From: Candidatus Howiella intestinavium | GTDB lineage: Bacteria > Bacillota > Clostridia > Oscillospirales > Acutalibacteraceae | Assembly (NCBI GenBank): GCA_904420585.1 | Contig: CAJFVX010000025.1 | Coordinates: forward strand, 1-50,901 | DNA: 50,901 nt | Reading direction: 5' to 3' | Shown here: positions 16,334 to 26,200 of the stretch, piece after piece | Layout: every line of letters begins with the position of its first letter | Position numbering within the stretch: position 1 is the stretch's first letter | Made by a program: the position numbers and the translations under genes | The notes under the pieces: model-generated | Database searches by the model: none | Seen by the model: only the letters and a program-made list of their open reading frames with translations | What the model was told of the DNA's origin: nothing

Positions 16334-16490
16334 ACTCAGCTTGTCGACAAGGTCGACAAGCTGTAGAAGAGGGGCGAGCCCCCCTTCTAACATTCCCCCT
16401 ACAAATCCCGCTCCTGCGGGATTTGTCGTATGTTGGGCCCGACGCGCATGTCGCCGGCCCCAACGATTTTATGGGTTTTTCGACAGTCCG
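16334..16490 (+). mobile_element. MITE-like hairpin element, copy 2 (best bracketed copy)
   Basis: About 157 bp made almost wholly of hairpins: CAGCTTGTCGAC-AAG-GTCGACAAGCTG (16337-16363); TAGAAGAGGGGC/GCCCCCCTTCTA; CAAATCCCGC-TCCT-GCGGGATTTG; and GTTGGGCCCG.../...CGGCCCCAAC. Imperfect terminal inverted repeats read CTCAGCTTGTCGACAA and, inward from the other end, CTCGGACTGTCGAAAA. The element encodes no protein. It is bracketed by identical 30-bp copies of a terminator hairpin, as expected for insertion with target duplication. Confidence 0.75.
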
Positions 16491-16521
16491 AGCCCCGGGC
16501 GGCTGAAACAACCACCCGGGG
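16491..16521 (-). terminator. Beta-galactosidase terminator; right direct repeat of element 2
   Basis: The stem GCCCCGGG/CCCGGGGC with loop CGGCTGAAACAACCA lies 16 bases after the stop codon of the GH2 gene. It is the presumed original target of the hairpin element and is repeated at 16304-16333. Confidence 0.75.
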
Positions 16522-16537
16522 CTTTTGGGATTACAGA

Positions 16538-19500
16538 TTAATTCTGTTTCTGGCTGGCCAGTACGCGGCATATGGCCATAATGTCGTCGATAAGGAACTT
16601 TTCGTCCCCGTTCATATCGCCCCGCAGCATCTCCTCCGGCAAGGGGTCATTCCCGGTGTTCTTCCGGGCCAGGACACGGCAGGCCGCCATGACGTCGGTG
16701 ATGTCCACCTTTTGGTCGCCATTCATGTCGCCCTTGATGATTTCGCTCAAGGCGGGAATGGTCAGCGACACGGTGACCTGGGCCGAAGCGCCTTCATAGG
16801 TCAGTGTGATGACACCGGTGATACTGCCGGCCGCGCCGGAAGTGGCGTCTTCCTTCTGGAAGTCCTGCGTCCAGGCAGCGGCAATCGCATCATTGTCTAC
16901 CGCCGCTTCCACAGCTGCCAGGATATCATCCGCCGTGGTGGCGTTGGTGGCGCTGAAGCTGTCCACAGCCGCCTGGGCCGCCGCACGGGCTGCCTCCAGC
17001 ACGACGGCAGGATCCTCCGGCCAGGTGGTGCCGCCCTCTGCAGAAGTATTCTCGGCAGTGAAATCGTACCAGGCAGCCACTCTCCGGTCACCGGCGTCGA
17101 TATGCTCGCCGCTGCCGCTCACCATGTAGTTATACTGGGCAAGGATTTCATCAGCCGTCAGGGCCCTGGAGTACACCCGGGCCGCCGCCATGGAACCGCG
17201 CAGGACATTGGTGGCGCTGCCGTCCATATGGCCGAATCCCATGGCATTGCCAGTGGTTTGCACATGCACAGGGGTGCTGAGGGTCTGGCTGCCCAGCTGC
17301 TGGCCGTCCATATACACAGCCATGGTACTGCCGTCGTAGGTAGCCGCCAGCTGATGCCAGCTGCCCACAAAGCCCGCAGGAATGTTGACATTCAGCGTTG
17401 TCCAGTTGCTGCCGTCCTGAAGGGCAAACTCCAGCTGTCCGTTTGCGATCTTCAGACTGGTCTGGAAGTCGCCCTTAGCCAGGAAGGTGTTGCCGTTCTC
17501 CATGTCGGCGGGGTTGACCCAGACCTCCATGGTGTAGGCGCTGGTACCGGTGAAGACATTGTTGAACAGGTCGGAATTGGGGGCGTCGAAGTAGCCCTTC
17601 ATGGCGTAGCCGGTGGGAGAGGTCTCATCCCGCACGATGCTGGCCGTCTGGGTGATCTCGGCCTTGGCCGCATTGGTACTGGCGTCGGTCACATAGGCCT
17701 TGGCGCCATATGCGGTCTTTATTTCCTCCTCAGCCTGCTCCAGATAGGCAAGGCCGGTTACCAGTTCCTTCTGGTCATCGGTCAGCTTCTCGTAAGCCGC
17801 CCGGGCGGCTTCGATATCGTCCTTCTGGTATTCGGTCACGGCTATGGAGATGTCGCTAATCAGGGCGTCCACCGCCGCGGCCTGCTGCTTATCGTGGGCT
17901 TCCTGGTCGAAGGAGTCGGCGTCCCGCCACACCTTGCTCAGTTCCATCTTGTCGGCCGTAGCCGTCTCATAGGGCACAATGGTATAGGTATAGGTAAGGT
18001 CGCTGCCGTCGTTTATCAGGCGGTATTCGTCCTGAGGCGGCGGCCCAAGGCTGCTGGTGCTGGTACCCCGGGATTTGTAGTCTACCCGCATGACCGTATG
18101 ATCGGTCTTGGGCAGCTGATAGGTATGCCCCTTATTGCTCAGCTCGGTTGTGCTAAAGTGAAGGGCTGCGGCTTCCAGGGGCTGTTCGCCCACTACCATC
18201 AAGCCGATGGACTCCTGGGGATCCTCCAGCGCCATAAAGCGCACGCCGGTCTTACGGCCGGTATCCTGGGGCCGGGCAAAAGAGAAATAGGAATCCGAAA
18301 CCGTGCTTTCATACACGCCTATGGGCGCGCCCAGATTGCGATCTCCGAAGGTTTCCTGCGGGCCGTGCCCGTACCAGGTAATGTTCTCATAGCCGCGCGG
18401 CAGGGTAAGCTCGGTGCCGTAGCTCAGCATTTCGCCTATTTCCGCGTCGCGATGGAGGGTCGCCGTTATCTGCACCTCACCCGAGCCGTAAACGGTATAC
18501 ACCAGATCCTGGGTGGAGTCGCCTACCCCATTCAGCCCCAGGGAAGCCTTGATTTCCACGCTCTTGCCATCCTGGGAGGCGGCGGCGGTCAGGCTCTTAA
18601 GCTGCATATTCTGGTTGGCGGTTTCCCATTTGCCGTCGATATTCTGGTCGTTATTGGTTTTGGCCCTCCAGTAGTTGGGGGTCGCACCGGTGAGCAGCAC
18701 CGTGTCGTCATAAGTATAGTCGGTGATAAGCCCGGTGGCCTTATTCACGGTCAGGGAGAAGCCGTCGCCCTCCACCGTATAGGCGTCGTCGGTCTCCTTG
18801 AGGACTGCGTTCCCGATGGTGGAAACATCCAGCCCGGGGATGTGCTCCACCGTGGCGGGCACCCGGATCTGCTGGTACGCAACCTCAAAGTCCTTATCGG
18901 CCCAGAGGGTGTCCTCCTTCAGGGTAACCGACAGGTTCAGGAAATACTCGGCGTCGGCCTTTGTGGTTGCGGGCATCTGGAAGGGAACCGAAACCGTCCC
19001 GCTGGTCCGGGGGGCCAGGCTCAGGTCGGAAAGGGTGCCCTTGTCGACCATCTTCCCATCCTCAGTCAGCTCCCAGGATACGTTGAACTGGCTAAGGTCG
19101 GTGAAATTGTAGTCGTTCCGGAAGGTGACCTCCCGCCGGAGTATCCCCGCCTCGTCGGCCGACATAAGGATATTCTGATAGTTGTACTTTACCTCATACA
19201 ACTCGGGCTGGGGCGTGCGGTCAGAGGTGATAAGGCCGTCGGAAGAGCCGTCGGCGTCATGCTGTTCCTCGTTCCAGCTTCCGCCGTAGCCAAAGTACTT
19301 GCCGGCCATATCCTCCCGGCCGATTTCGGCGTAGTAGTCCCAAACCGAATCATCGGTCTGCACGGTGGCCTCGGCGGCGTCCATCCAGAGCAGCACGGAG
19401 GGATCGTCGGCTTCGATGGCATAGCTGCCGGTGTTCTCGTCGCCCGCCAGCTGGGCCTTAATTTCCTCCTGGCTCAGGGCCTTGGAATAGATGCGCACCT

Positions 19501-22183
19501 GGGCGTACTTGTTGTTGCCGTCCCGCTGGGCGTCGGTGCCGCCGGATCCGGCGTGCTCCACATCCCGACCTACAGCCAGTTCCTGGCTGCTGGCCGCAAT
19601 GGCGCCATCCACCGTCTTCTGGGGGTTGGTCACGCAGGTAAGCGGTTCGCCGTCGCAGTAGGCTACCATATTTGTCCCGTCAAAGGTCACCGTAAGCAGA
19701 TGCCAGTTGCCAACCCAGTCAGCCGGCAGGCGGAAGTCGTTCGGGATCCACGTACCGCCGGCGTACACATAAAAGACCAGGTTGACATTCCCGTTGCCGT
19801 CATCCATGGTGCGCATGGCCACCTGGTGGTCGCCCTTGGCCAGGATGGTATTGTAGGATCTGGAGGTATCGATCTGCTGCATATACAGCTCCAGGGTGAA
19901 GGGGTTGTTGCCGGACAGCACAGCGTTGATTTTATCGTTGGCGCCCTCGTTCTTGCTCTCCGAGATAATCGACACGCCGTCAAAGGATTTGCCGTCGGGG
20001 GCCGACGCGTCATCGGACAGGGAGCCGCTCAGGCTGGCCACAAAGCCGTTCTGCGACTGGTCGGCCGTCAGATCATAGCCGGCCGGAATGGGGGTGGCGA
20101 TGGACTGGTCGATCCAGTCCCAGATAAAGCCGCCCAAGAGGTTGGAGCTGTTCCGGAAGACGTCCATATAAAGGTTGAGGCCGCCCTCCGAGTTGCCCTG
20201 GGCATGGGCGTACTCGCTCATAAGATAGGGCATCCGGTCGGCGTTCTGGCCCCAGGCCTCCACCTCATTGGGATAGGAGTACATGGTGCTGCCGATGTCC
20301 ACGCCGCCGCCCCAGCCCAGGCGTTCCATCTGCACCGGGCGGGTGGTGTCCAGAGGCCGGATGACCTCCTGGATAGCGCGGCGATATACCTTCTTAGGCC
20401 CACTGCCGGCCGTCTCGTTGCCCATGGACCACATGACAACCGACGTCCGGTTCTTCTGAGCGTTGACATTGGCCGCAATGCGGTCAAAAATCGTATCCTC
20501 GAAATAGTTCCCAAGCGACGTATCGTCATCCCAGCCCAGGCCGTGGGACTCGTTGTTGGCCTCAGCCAGCACATAAATGCCGTACTTGTCGCACAGATAG
20601 TACATATACCGGTCGTTAGGGTAATGGGAGGTGCGGATGGCATTGACATTGAACTGCTTCATCAGTTCAATATCCTTTTCATACAGCTCCTTGGTGACGT
20701 ACCGGCCGGCGTCGGGGTTCACGTCGTGGCGGTTTACACCCCACAGCTTGAGGGGCTGGCCGTTGATGGTCACGGTATCATAGGTTTGGTCGATCCTGTC
20801 ATAGTTGCCATCCACCTGGGTCATGGTGAACTCAATCTCCCTAAAGCCCAGCTGCTGGCTTAAGCTGTGGAAATACCTGCCGCTGTCCTTCTCATACAGG
20901 GAGACAACCAGGGTGTAGAGGTACGGATCCTCATCCGACCACAGGTGGGGATTCTCAATCAGCCGGTTTAAGGAGAGGGTGCCCTCCTCCATGGAGGCGA
21001 CTTCCGGCGCATCTCCCCGCAGGGGGTTGTCAGCCAGGACATCCTTCCCTTCGGCGTCAAACAGCTTGACGTCCACGCCGTAGCTGTCGGCTGCCTCATC
21101 GCTCTCGTTGGAGATGTACAGATCCAGGGACAGGTCGGCGTTCTCATAGCTTTCGTCCAGGTCGGTCTCCACCTTGTAGTCCCGGATGCGCACCGCCGGG
21201 GCGGCGTAGAGGTAGACATCCCGGAAGATACCGGCCAGGCGCAGGTAGTCCTGATCCTCCATGTAGCTGCCGTCGCACCAGCGGATGACCTTGACGGCCA
21301 GGACATTGTCCTTTCCGTCCTCATTCAGGAAGGGGGTGATGTCAAAGTCTTTGGCGTCGAAGGAGTCCTCCGCATAGCCCACCTCGTGGCCGTTGACATA
21401 GAGGTACATACAGGACTCCACGCCCTGGAAGGATATGTAGACCTTCTTGCCGTCCTCCATCCAGGCCGGATCCACGTCAAAACTCCGGCGGTAGAAGCCC
21501 ACGGGGTTAAATACCTTGGGGGCCGCGGGCACCGGATCGTTGGCGTTGCCGTAGTGGCCCGGCCAGGGGTACGTAATGTTGATGAAAATGGGGAAGTCAA
21601 AGCCCTGGGTCTGCCAGGAGGCCGGCAGGGTCACGGACTTCCAGCCGCAGGCGTAATTTGCGGTGTCCTTTGTGGCAACCTGATCGTTGCCGGTGTAGGG
21701 ATTTAAGGAGGTGTCGTAATCCACCTTGTAAAACTCGTCGGAAATACCGTCGGCGTCCGCCTCGGCAGGACTGCGGTAAACGGTCAGATCCCACTTCTGG
21801 TCGTCGCCCTCGCCAGTGAGGAGCTGGTAATAGCCGGACAGCTCCGGCTTGTAGTCCACCGCGCCCTCCCGGGCCGCCTCCACGCTGTCATAGGGGATGG
21901 CGTCGGCCGAGCGCAGGGGCTCCCGGTTTACCTCATAAATCTCCGACTGGTTGACCGTCTGGCCATTTATATCCTGGCTGTTCAGATCCCCCGTCCACTC
22001 GTTTCCGGTGAAATAGGGAGTTCCCGGCTCCAAATCAGAAACAGCGGTCAGGGGAGGCCAGCTGGCGTCCTCTTTCCAGGGATCCCCCTCGGCGGCCACA
22101 GCGGTGCCGCTTATGGGGACGGCCATGGAGGCGGCCAGAGCCGCCATCAGGACTGCAGAGGTTGCCCGTTTCGTCCATTTCAT
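16538..22183 (-). CDS. Secreted GH2 beta-galactosidase with two LamG domains and a dockerin
   Basis: A giant extracellular glycoside hydrolase (1881 residues). It has a signal peptide (about 1-31, ending SGTAVAA), GH2 sugar-binding and Ig-like domains (about 150-450) and a GH2 TIM barrel with acid/base Glu590 (GNETAGSG) and nucleophile Glu657 (MSEYAHAQGN). A LamG/concanavalin-like domain (about 720-915) is inserted before the final barrel segment (KYFGYGGSWNE, about 964). A beta-galactosidase small-chain domain (about 1114-1400), a short helical domain (1424-1494), a second LamG (about 1500-1690) and a type I dockerin (about 1810-1881) with two Ca-binding repeats, GDMNGDQKVDITDV and GDMNGDEKFLIDDI, complete it. 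The ATG at 22181-22183 follows AGGAGG. It should release galactose outside the cell. It is divergent from an AraC regulator. Confidence 0.93.
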   Translation of the reverse strand: MKWTKRATSAVLMAALAASMAVPISGTAVAAEGDPWKEDASWPPLTAVSDLEPGTPYFTGNEWTGDLNSQDINGQTVNQSEIYEVNREPLRSADAIPYDSVEAAREGAVDYKPELSGYYQLLTGEGDDQKWDLTVYRSPAEADADGISDEFYKVDYDTSLNPYTGNDQVATKDTANYACGWKSVTLPASWQTQGFDFPIFINITYPWPGHYGNANDPVPAAPKVFNPVGFYRRSFDVDPAWMEDGKKVYISFQGVESCMYLYVNGHEVGYAEDSFDAKDFDITPFLNEDGKDNVLAVKVIRWCDGSYMEDQDYLRLAGIFRDVYLYAAPAVRIRDYKVETDLDESYENADLSLDLYISNESDEAADSYGVDVKLFDAEGKDVLADNPLRGDAPEVASMEEGTLSLNRLIENPHLWSDEDPYLYTLVVSLYEKDSGRYFHSLSQQLGFREIEFTMTQVDGNYDRIDQTYDTVTINGQPLKLWGVNRHDVNPDAGRYVTKELYEKDIELMKQFNVNAIRTSHYPNDRYMYYLCDKYGIYVLAEANNESHGLGWDDDTSLGNYFEDTIFDRIAANVNAQKNRTSVVMWSMGNETAGSGPKKVYRRAIQEVIRPLDTTRPVQMERLGWGGGVDIGSTMYSYPNEVEAWGQNADRMPYLMSEYAHAQGNSEGGLNLYMDVFRNSSNLLGGFIWDWIDQSIATPIPAGYDLTADQSQNGFVASLSGSLSDDASAPDGKSFDGVSIISESKNEGANDKINAVLSGNNPFTLELYMQQIDTSRSYNTILAKGDHQVAMRTMDDGNGNVNLVFYVYAGGTWIPNDFRLPADWVGNWHLLTVTFDGTNMVAYCDGEPLTCVTNPQKTVDGAIAASSQELAVGRDVEHAGSGGTDAQRDGNNKYAQVRIYSKALSQEEIKAQLAGDENTGSYAIEADDPSVLLWMDAAEATVQTDDSVWDYYAEIGREDMAGKYFGYGGSWNEEQHDADGSSDGLITSDRTPQPELYEVKYNYQNILMSADEAGILRREVTFRNDYNFTDLSQFNVSWELTEDGKMVDKGTLSDLSLAPRTSGTVSVPFQMPATTKADAEYFLNLSVTLKEDTLWADKDFEVAYQQIRVPATVEHIPGLDVSTIGNAVLKETDDAYTVEGDGFSLTVNKATGLITDYTYDDTVLLTGATPNYWRAKTNNDQNIDGKWETANQNMQLKSLTAAASQDGKSVEIKASLGLNGVGDSTQDLVYTVYGSGEVQITATLHRDAEIGEMLSYGTELTLPRGYENITWYGHGPQETFGDRNLGAPIGVYESTVSDSYFSFARPQDTGRKTGVRFMALEDPQESIGLMVVGEQPLEAAALHFSTTELSNKGHTYQLPKTDHTVMRVDYKSRGTSTSSLGPPPQDEYRLINDGSDLTYTYTIVPYETATADKMELSKVWRDADSFDQEAHDKQQAAAVDALISDISIAVTEYQKDDIEAARAAYEKLTDDQKELVTGLAYLEQAEEEIKTAYGAKAYVTDASTNAAKAEITQTASIVRDETSPTGYAMKGYFDAPNSDLFNNVFTGTSAYTMEVWVNPADMENGNTFLAKGDFQTSLKIANGQLEFALQDGSNWTTLNVNIPAGFVGSWHQLAATYDGSTMAVYMDGQQLGSQTLSTPVHVQTTGNAMGFGHMDGSATNVLRGSMAAARVYSRALTADEILAQYNYMVSGSGEHIDAGDRRVAAWYDFTAENTSAEGGTTWPEDPAVVLEAARAAAQAAVDSFSATNATTADDILAAVEAAVDNDAIAAAWTQDFQKEDATSGAAGSITGVITLTYEGASAQVTVSLTIPALSEIIKGDMNGDQKVDITDVMAACRVLARKNTGNDPLPEEMLRGDMNGDEKFLIDDIMAICRVLASQKQN

Positions 22184-22231
22184 AGTACGTCCTCCTGTAC
22201 AAAAATTCATAGTGTGTTCACCACTGTTTTT

Positions 22232-22260
22232 AGTATATACGCTATAGTAAACAAAAACAA
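22232..22260 (-). promoter_or_regulatory. Promoter of the GH2 beta-galactosidase
   Basis: The minus strand has TTGTTT (22255-22260), 17 bases and TATACT (22232-22237). The shared AT-rich interval 22184-22369 has TTTGTT/AACAAA-like repeats that could bind the adjacent AraC protein, but no operator can be fixed by eye. Confidence 0.6.
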
Positions 22261-22369
22261 TGGCATGATGTTCTATCCCTATGTTTATTTGTTGTGTTTA
22301 ACGTTCATCCTACGGGCGTATTTGTGATAATCTTCCATTTTCAGGACACAAGGAAGGAGGCCGCCCTGC

Positions 22370-23152
22370 ATGCTGCGCTATCTTCTGCTGACAAACAGGA
22401 ATTTTAAGGACATCAACCCCATGGAGTGCGGGGAGGAGGATTGCCGGCCGAACTATCACGTAGGTCCCATGGCCCGGGAGTACTATCTGCTGCACTATGT
22501 CTACACCGGACGGGGCGTCGTACGGGCAGGGGGAAAGGTCTGGCAGGTGGAGAAGGGGCAGATTTTTGTCATCCACCCCCATGACATTGTCTATTACCAG
22601 GCCGACGGGGAGGATCCCTGGTACTACAGCTGGATCGGCTTCAGTGTCTCCATCCAGCTGCCCGCCGCCCTATCCGAGACCGTATTGGATCTGCCCCAGG
22701 CCGAGCATCTGTTCCGCGCCATGAAGGACTGCGAGCAGACCGCCCTTGACAAGGAATATTACCTGTGCGGGAAAATCTACGAACTGCTGGCCCTCATGAG
22801 CCGCTCCCGGTCGGCCCCCAAGAGCAAAACGGCCGAACATATGCTCCAGGCCAAGAACTATATCGATACCAACTACGTCACCCAGATTACGGTGGAACAG
22901 ATAGCCGACCAGCTGGGCATCAACCGCTGTTATTTCAGCACGGCCTTTAAAAAGCATATCGGCAAGCCCCCCCAGCAGTACCTTATGGACGTGCGGCTGG
23001 AGAAGGCGGCCGAGCTTATCTCCAGCTATGGCTACTCGGTCAGCGCCGCCGCCCTCAGCGTGGGCTATACGGATATTTTCAACTTTTCCAAGATGTTCAA
23101 GCGGAAATACGGCCTCTCCCCCACCGCCTACGCCAATCAAAAGCAGAAGTAG
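22370..23152 (+). CDS. AraC-family transcriptional regulator, probable regulator of the beta-galactosidase
   Basis: A 260-residue DNA-binding regulator with an N-terminal cupin-like ligand domain (about 1-140, with VEKGQIFVIHPHDIVYY) and a C-terminal pair of helix-turn-helix motifs (about 160-258: ITVEQIADQLGINRCYFS and VSAAALSVGYTDIFNFSKMF). The start has AAGGAGG 8 bases upstream. It is transcribed away from the GH2 beta-galactosidase across a 186-bp shared region, the usual arrangement for sugar-responsive AraC activators, so it likely senses a galactoside or breakdown product. Ligand and operator are not known. Confidence 0.92.
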   Translation: MLRYLLLTNRNFKDINPMECGEEDCRPNYHVGPMAREYYLLHYVYTGRGVVRAGGKVWQVEKGQIFVIHPHDIVYYQADGEDPWYYSWIGFSVSIQLPAALSETVLDLPQAEHLFRAMKDCEQTALDKEYYLCGKIYELLALMSRSRSAPKSKTAEHMLQAKNYIDTNYVTQITVEQIADQLGINRCYFSTAFKKHIGKPPQQYLMDVRLEKAAELISSYGYSVSAAALSVGYTDIFNFSKMFKRKYGLSPTAYANQKQK

Positions 23153-23209
23153 GCTGCCCGGCCACGCCGCTTGTCCCAAAAGGCGGCCAAAAAACTTTTC
23201 TGTTGACAG

Positions 23210-23244
23210 AAGAAGGCTCCGTGAGAAACCACGGGGCCTTCTTT
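23210..23244. terminator. Terminator between AraC and M6 protease genes
   Basis: The stem AAGAAGGCtCCGTG/CACGGGGCCTTCTT ends in TTT on the plus strand and has A/T flanks for the minus strand. It lies between convergent genes. Confidence 0.8.
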
Positions 23245-23256
23245 GCTCTTTAGCGT

Positions 23257-26200
23257 TTACCCTATTGCATTGGCAATCCATGTCTCGGTATCCATGGTAT
23301 GCTGCTCAGCCAAAATAACCGGCGTACCTACGGCGGAGGCGTCGTCCTGCAAAACCAGCACCTTGCCGGGATATTTTTTGGAGTGGATGCAGCCGTCCTG
23401 GGTGAAATACCAAAGTTCCGCGTCCGGGTCGCTGACAGCCGAACTGTCCAGCGTAACCGTCCGGCCGTCGGCGGCCACAGCCAGATGGCTGCCGTACTTG
23501 TAGGGCGACAGCCGGTAGAATCTGCCGCCGCTCCAAACCGCCCAGATGTCAAAAGAATACCCGCCGGTTGTACCCACGCCAATGGCCGCTCCATTGCTGG
23601 ACTCCGCCCCCAGGTACAAACCGGTGGCGGCGTTTTGAATCCGGTACATATTCCCTGTAAGCTGCAGCGGTTGTTCCACCGGCGCCCAATATCCGTTAGA
23701 AGAACCGTTGTCCGCGTAGAGGATGAGTTCCGCGCCCTCGTCCTTGGAGGCATACTGCACCACCGCAACCATGCCGGGGTGGGATTTGGGCGTCAGGCGA
23801 TAATAGGATGGATAGGAAATTCCGTCCAAAAACAGCCATTTGGCCTCGTCCGCGTCCTTATCATAGGTCAGCCGGATTTTCTCGTCCGAACCTACCGAAA
23901 AGTACATATTCGGAGCATAGGAGGGGGAAATCCGGTAGTACCCGTCCGTCTCCCTCTTGACGATCCACAATTGGTTTTCCCCGGAATTGCTGCTCCACTG
24001 CAGCACCCGGGTGCCCTCGTCCGTTTTAAAATTCTCGGCATCCATCACCAGTCCGCTGTTTTTATTTGTAAACAGGTAGTTCCCATCCGCTATCGTCTGC
24101 ACCGGCTTGGTCGCTTCCAGCACCCAGTGCCCGTTGGCAGTGCCGTTGTCGCCGAAAATTACAATGTCTTCGTACAGGACTGTGGTAGCCCCTTCCACAA
24201 CCATCACATGTCCGGGCATGGACTTGAGCATAAACCGGTAGGGGCCATATGTACCATCTTCAACCTCCCGGATGGAACGCCATTTCTGGTTATCGCCGCC
24301 TGTATAGGGGATCAGGACACAGCGGCCGATAGATTCGTCGTAGGTTAAACAGACCTTGGGATCGTACAGCGAACGCAGGATATAATAGTCATTGGCAGAG
24401 CCGGCGGAATCCTCCACCTTCTCCCAGGACCAGACCTGCTGGTTCCAATTGTTATACGCGCCGTCATACTGATAAACAGCGTGTCCGTTTATGGAACCGT
24501 AGCCGTGCAGATAGTAGGAGCTTTTGACGTTTTTCAGACGATACGTCCCTTCGGGCAGGGTGTTGAGTTTGTCCTCCACCAGCACTTCGGTCGCCAGCCA
24601 CTCATAGTCATCCCCTGCGGGCGGCATCACTAAGGCCCGGCCGCCTCCATCCAGCCGTAAGCATTTATCCGGGTTACTATATGGCGATATCCGGCAGGTG
24701 CGGCCTTCGGTTTTAATGCGCCAGTTGTATATGTAGCCGCCGGATTGGCTGTCGGCCGATTTTCGCAGCGTTACCCACTGGGAGCCGGTTTCCATGGTAA
24801 GCAAAAGTTCGGGATTGTATTCGGGATAGATAATGTAGGCATCGCCGGATATATTGCTTACAATCCAGCGCTGATTGCTGGCGCCGTTGAAGGAAAAGCC
24901 CTGCACGATTGTCCCGCTTTCCAGGCCGAAATTCTCCGCGTCCAAAGCCGTCCTGGGCCCTTCGTCGGGCAAGAGGGAAAAATAGAATTCTCCTCCATCT
25001 TCCACCTCGAACGCCCGCGTATAATTTAAATAGCTGTCCTGCATATCAGTCTGCCCGGATACATAGGGGACGGACAGCGTTACGTTCTGGAAGCTGAGGG
25101 TGCGGCGCAGGTCGGATTTCGGCCGTATTTGCAGATGTCCGTTCACCCAGCCCATGGACCAAAGCTGCGTGTCGCCCCATCCCAGTTCTGTTTTCAGGCT
25201 CACTGTACCATTTTCAAAGGTTAAAAGCACATCCGGCTCATCTGCTGGTGAAATCGTGCAATACCCGCCTACCGACGGGGTAACATACCAAATCGGCGCA
25301 TATTTTTCGGATAGCTGTTGGATATATAAATTATCTGCAAGGAACTCGGATTTGTACGCATTGGATATGCGAAGGTTGCCGTAAATTTCATTGTAGCCCG
25401 GTTCCTTGGCCGTAATGGGATGGTTGACTTTTGTAATAGACAGCAATCCCTTCTCCCGTTCGTTGGTCATGGTCAGCTGGCCGTCCTGGATACATACAAA
25501 ATGGGGATTCTCTTCATCGATGGTCTTTAAAAATTTTTCCCCGCCAAAAGTATAGATCTGCCAAAATTGGGCCGGGGTTCCCTTGGAATAATCCAGGGAA
25601 TAGCCTTTGGAAGGGTCATACCCCAGCATCCTGTCCGGATCGGCATAGGGGGATATAATATTAAAAGCGTCTTCGCCGCTGGATCTTTTGCTGACAAACC
25701 AGGTAATCTGGTTATCCGTTAATTCGTTCTGGCTCAGGAAGGACGGGCCGTATTCGGTAGGCTGCGTGGCCATATAGTAGTGCATGCCATCCTGATATGA
25801 ACTAAATCGGTAGAGGCCTTCGTCCAATGCGGTTGGGCTCAGCCAGGTTTCCACCTCCACCTGCATGGCCGAGCCGGAGGCTGACAGCACTGTCAGATTG
25901 AATTGGGAAGCTGTATCATCCGCATCTGTATGGTTGGAAGGCGTTGTATCCGGCCCGAACGCTGTGTATTTTGGAGAGTAGAATAGGCCGTCATCGCGGT
26001 TGATCCTCTTTTTCTCAAATGCTTCAGGGCTGTCCATAGGAGATAACCCTAATTCGCCTTCATTGGCCTCTTCCAAATCCACAAGGCGCTGGCCATAGTA
26101 ACGATTCCCTGTTGTTTTAAGCTGCTCATTGATATGCCAGATAGCAATTCCCCCAGGATATGTTTTACCTAATCCTCTGTCAAATCCGTCAGCCTGCCGG

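Noticed and set aside
16430-20863. A 1477-codon open frame on the plus strand
   Set aside because: It is antisense to the beta-galactosidase, lacks recognisable domains, is rich in His/Gly/Val as expected of a mirror frame in GC-rich DNA, and has no ribosome site.
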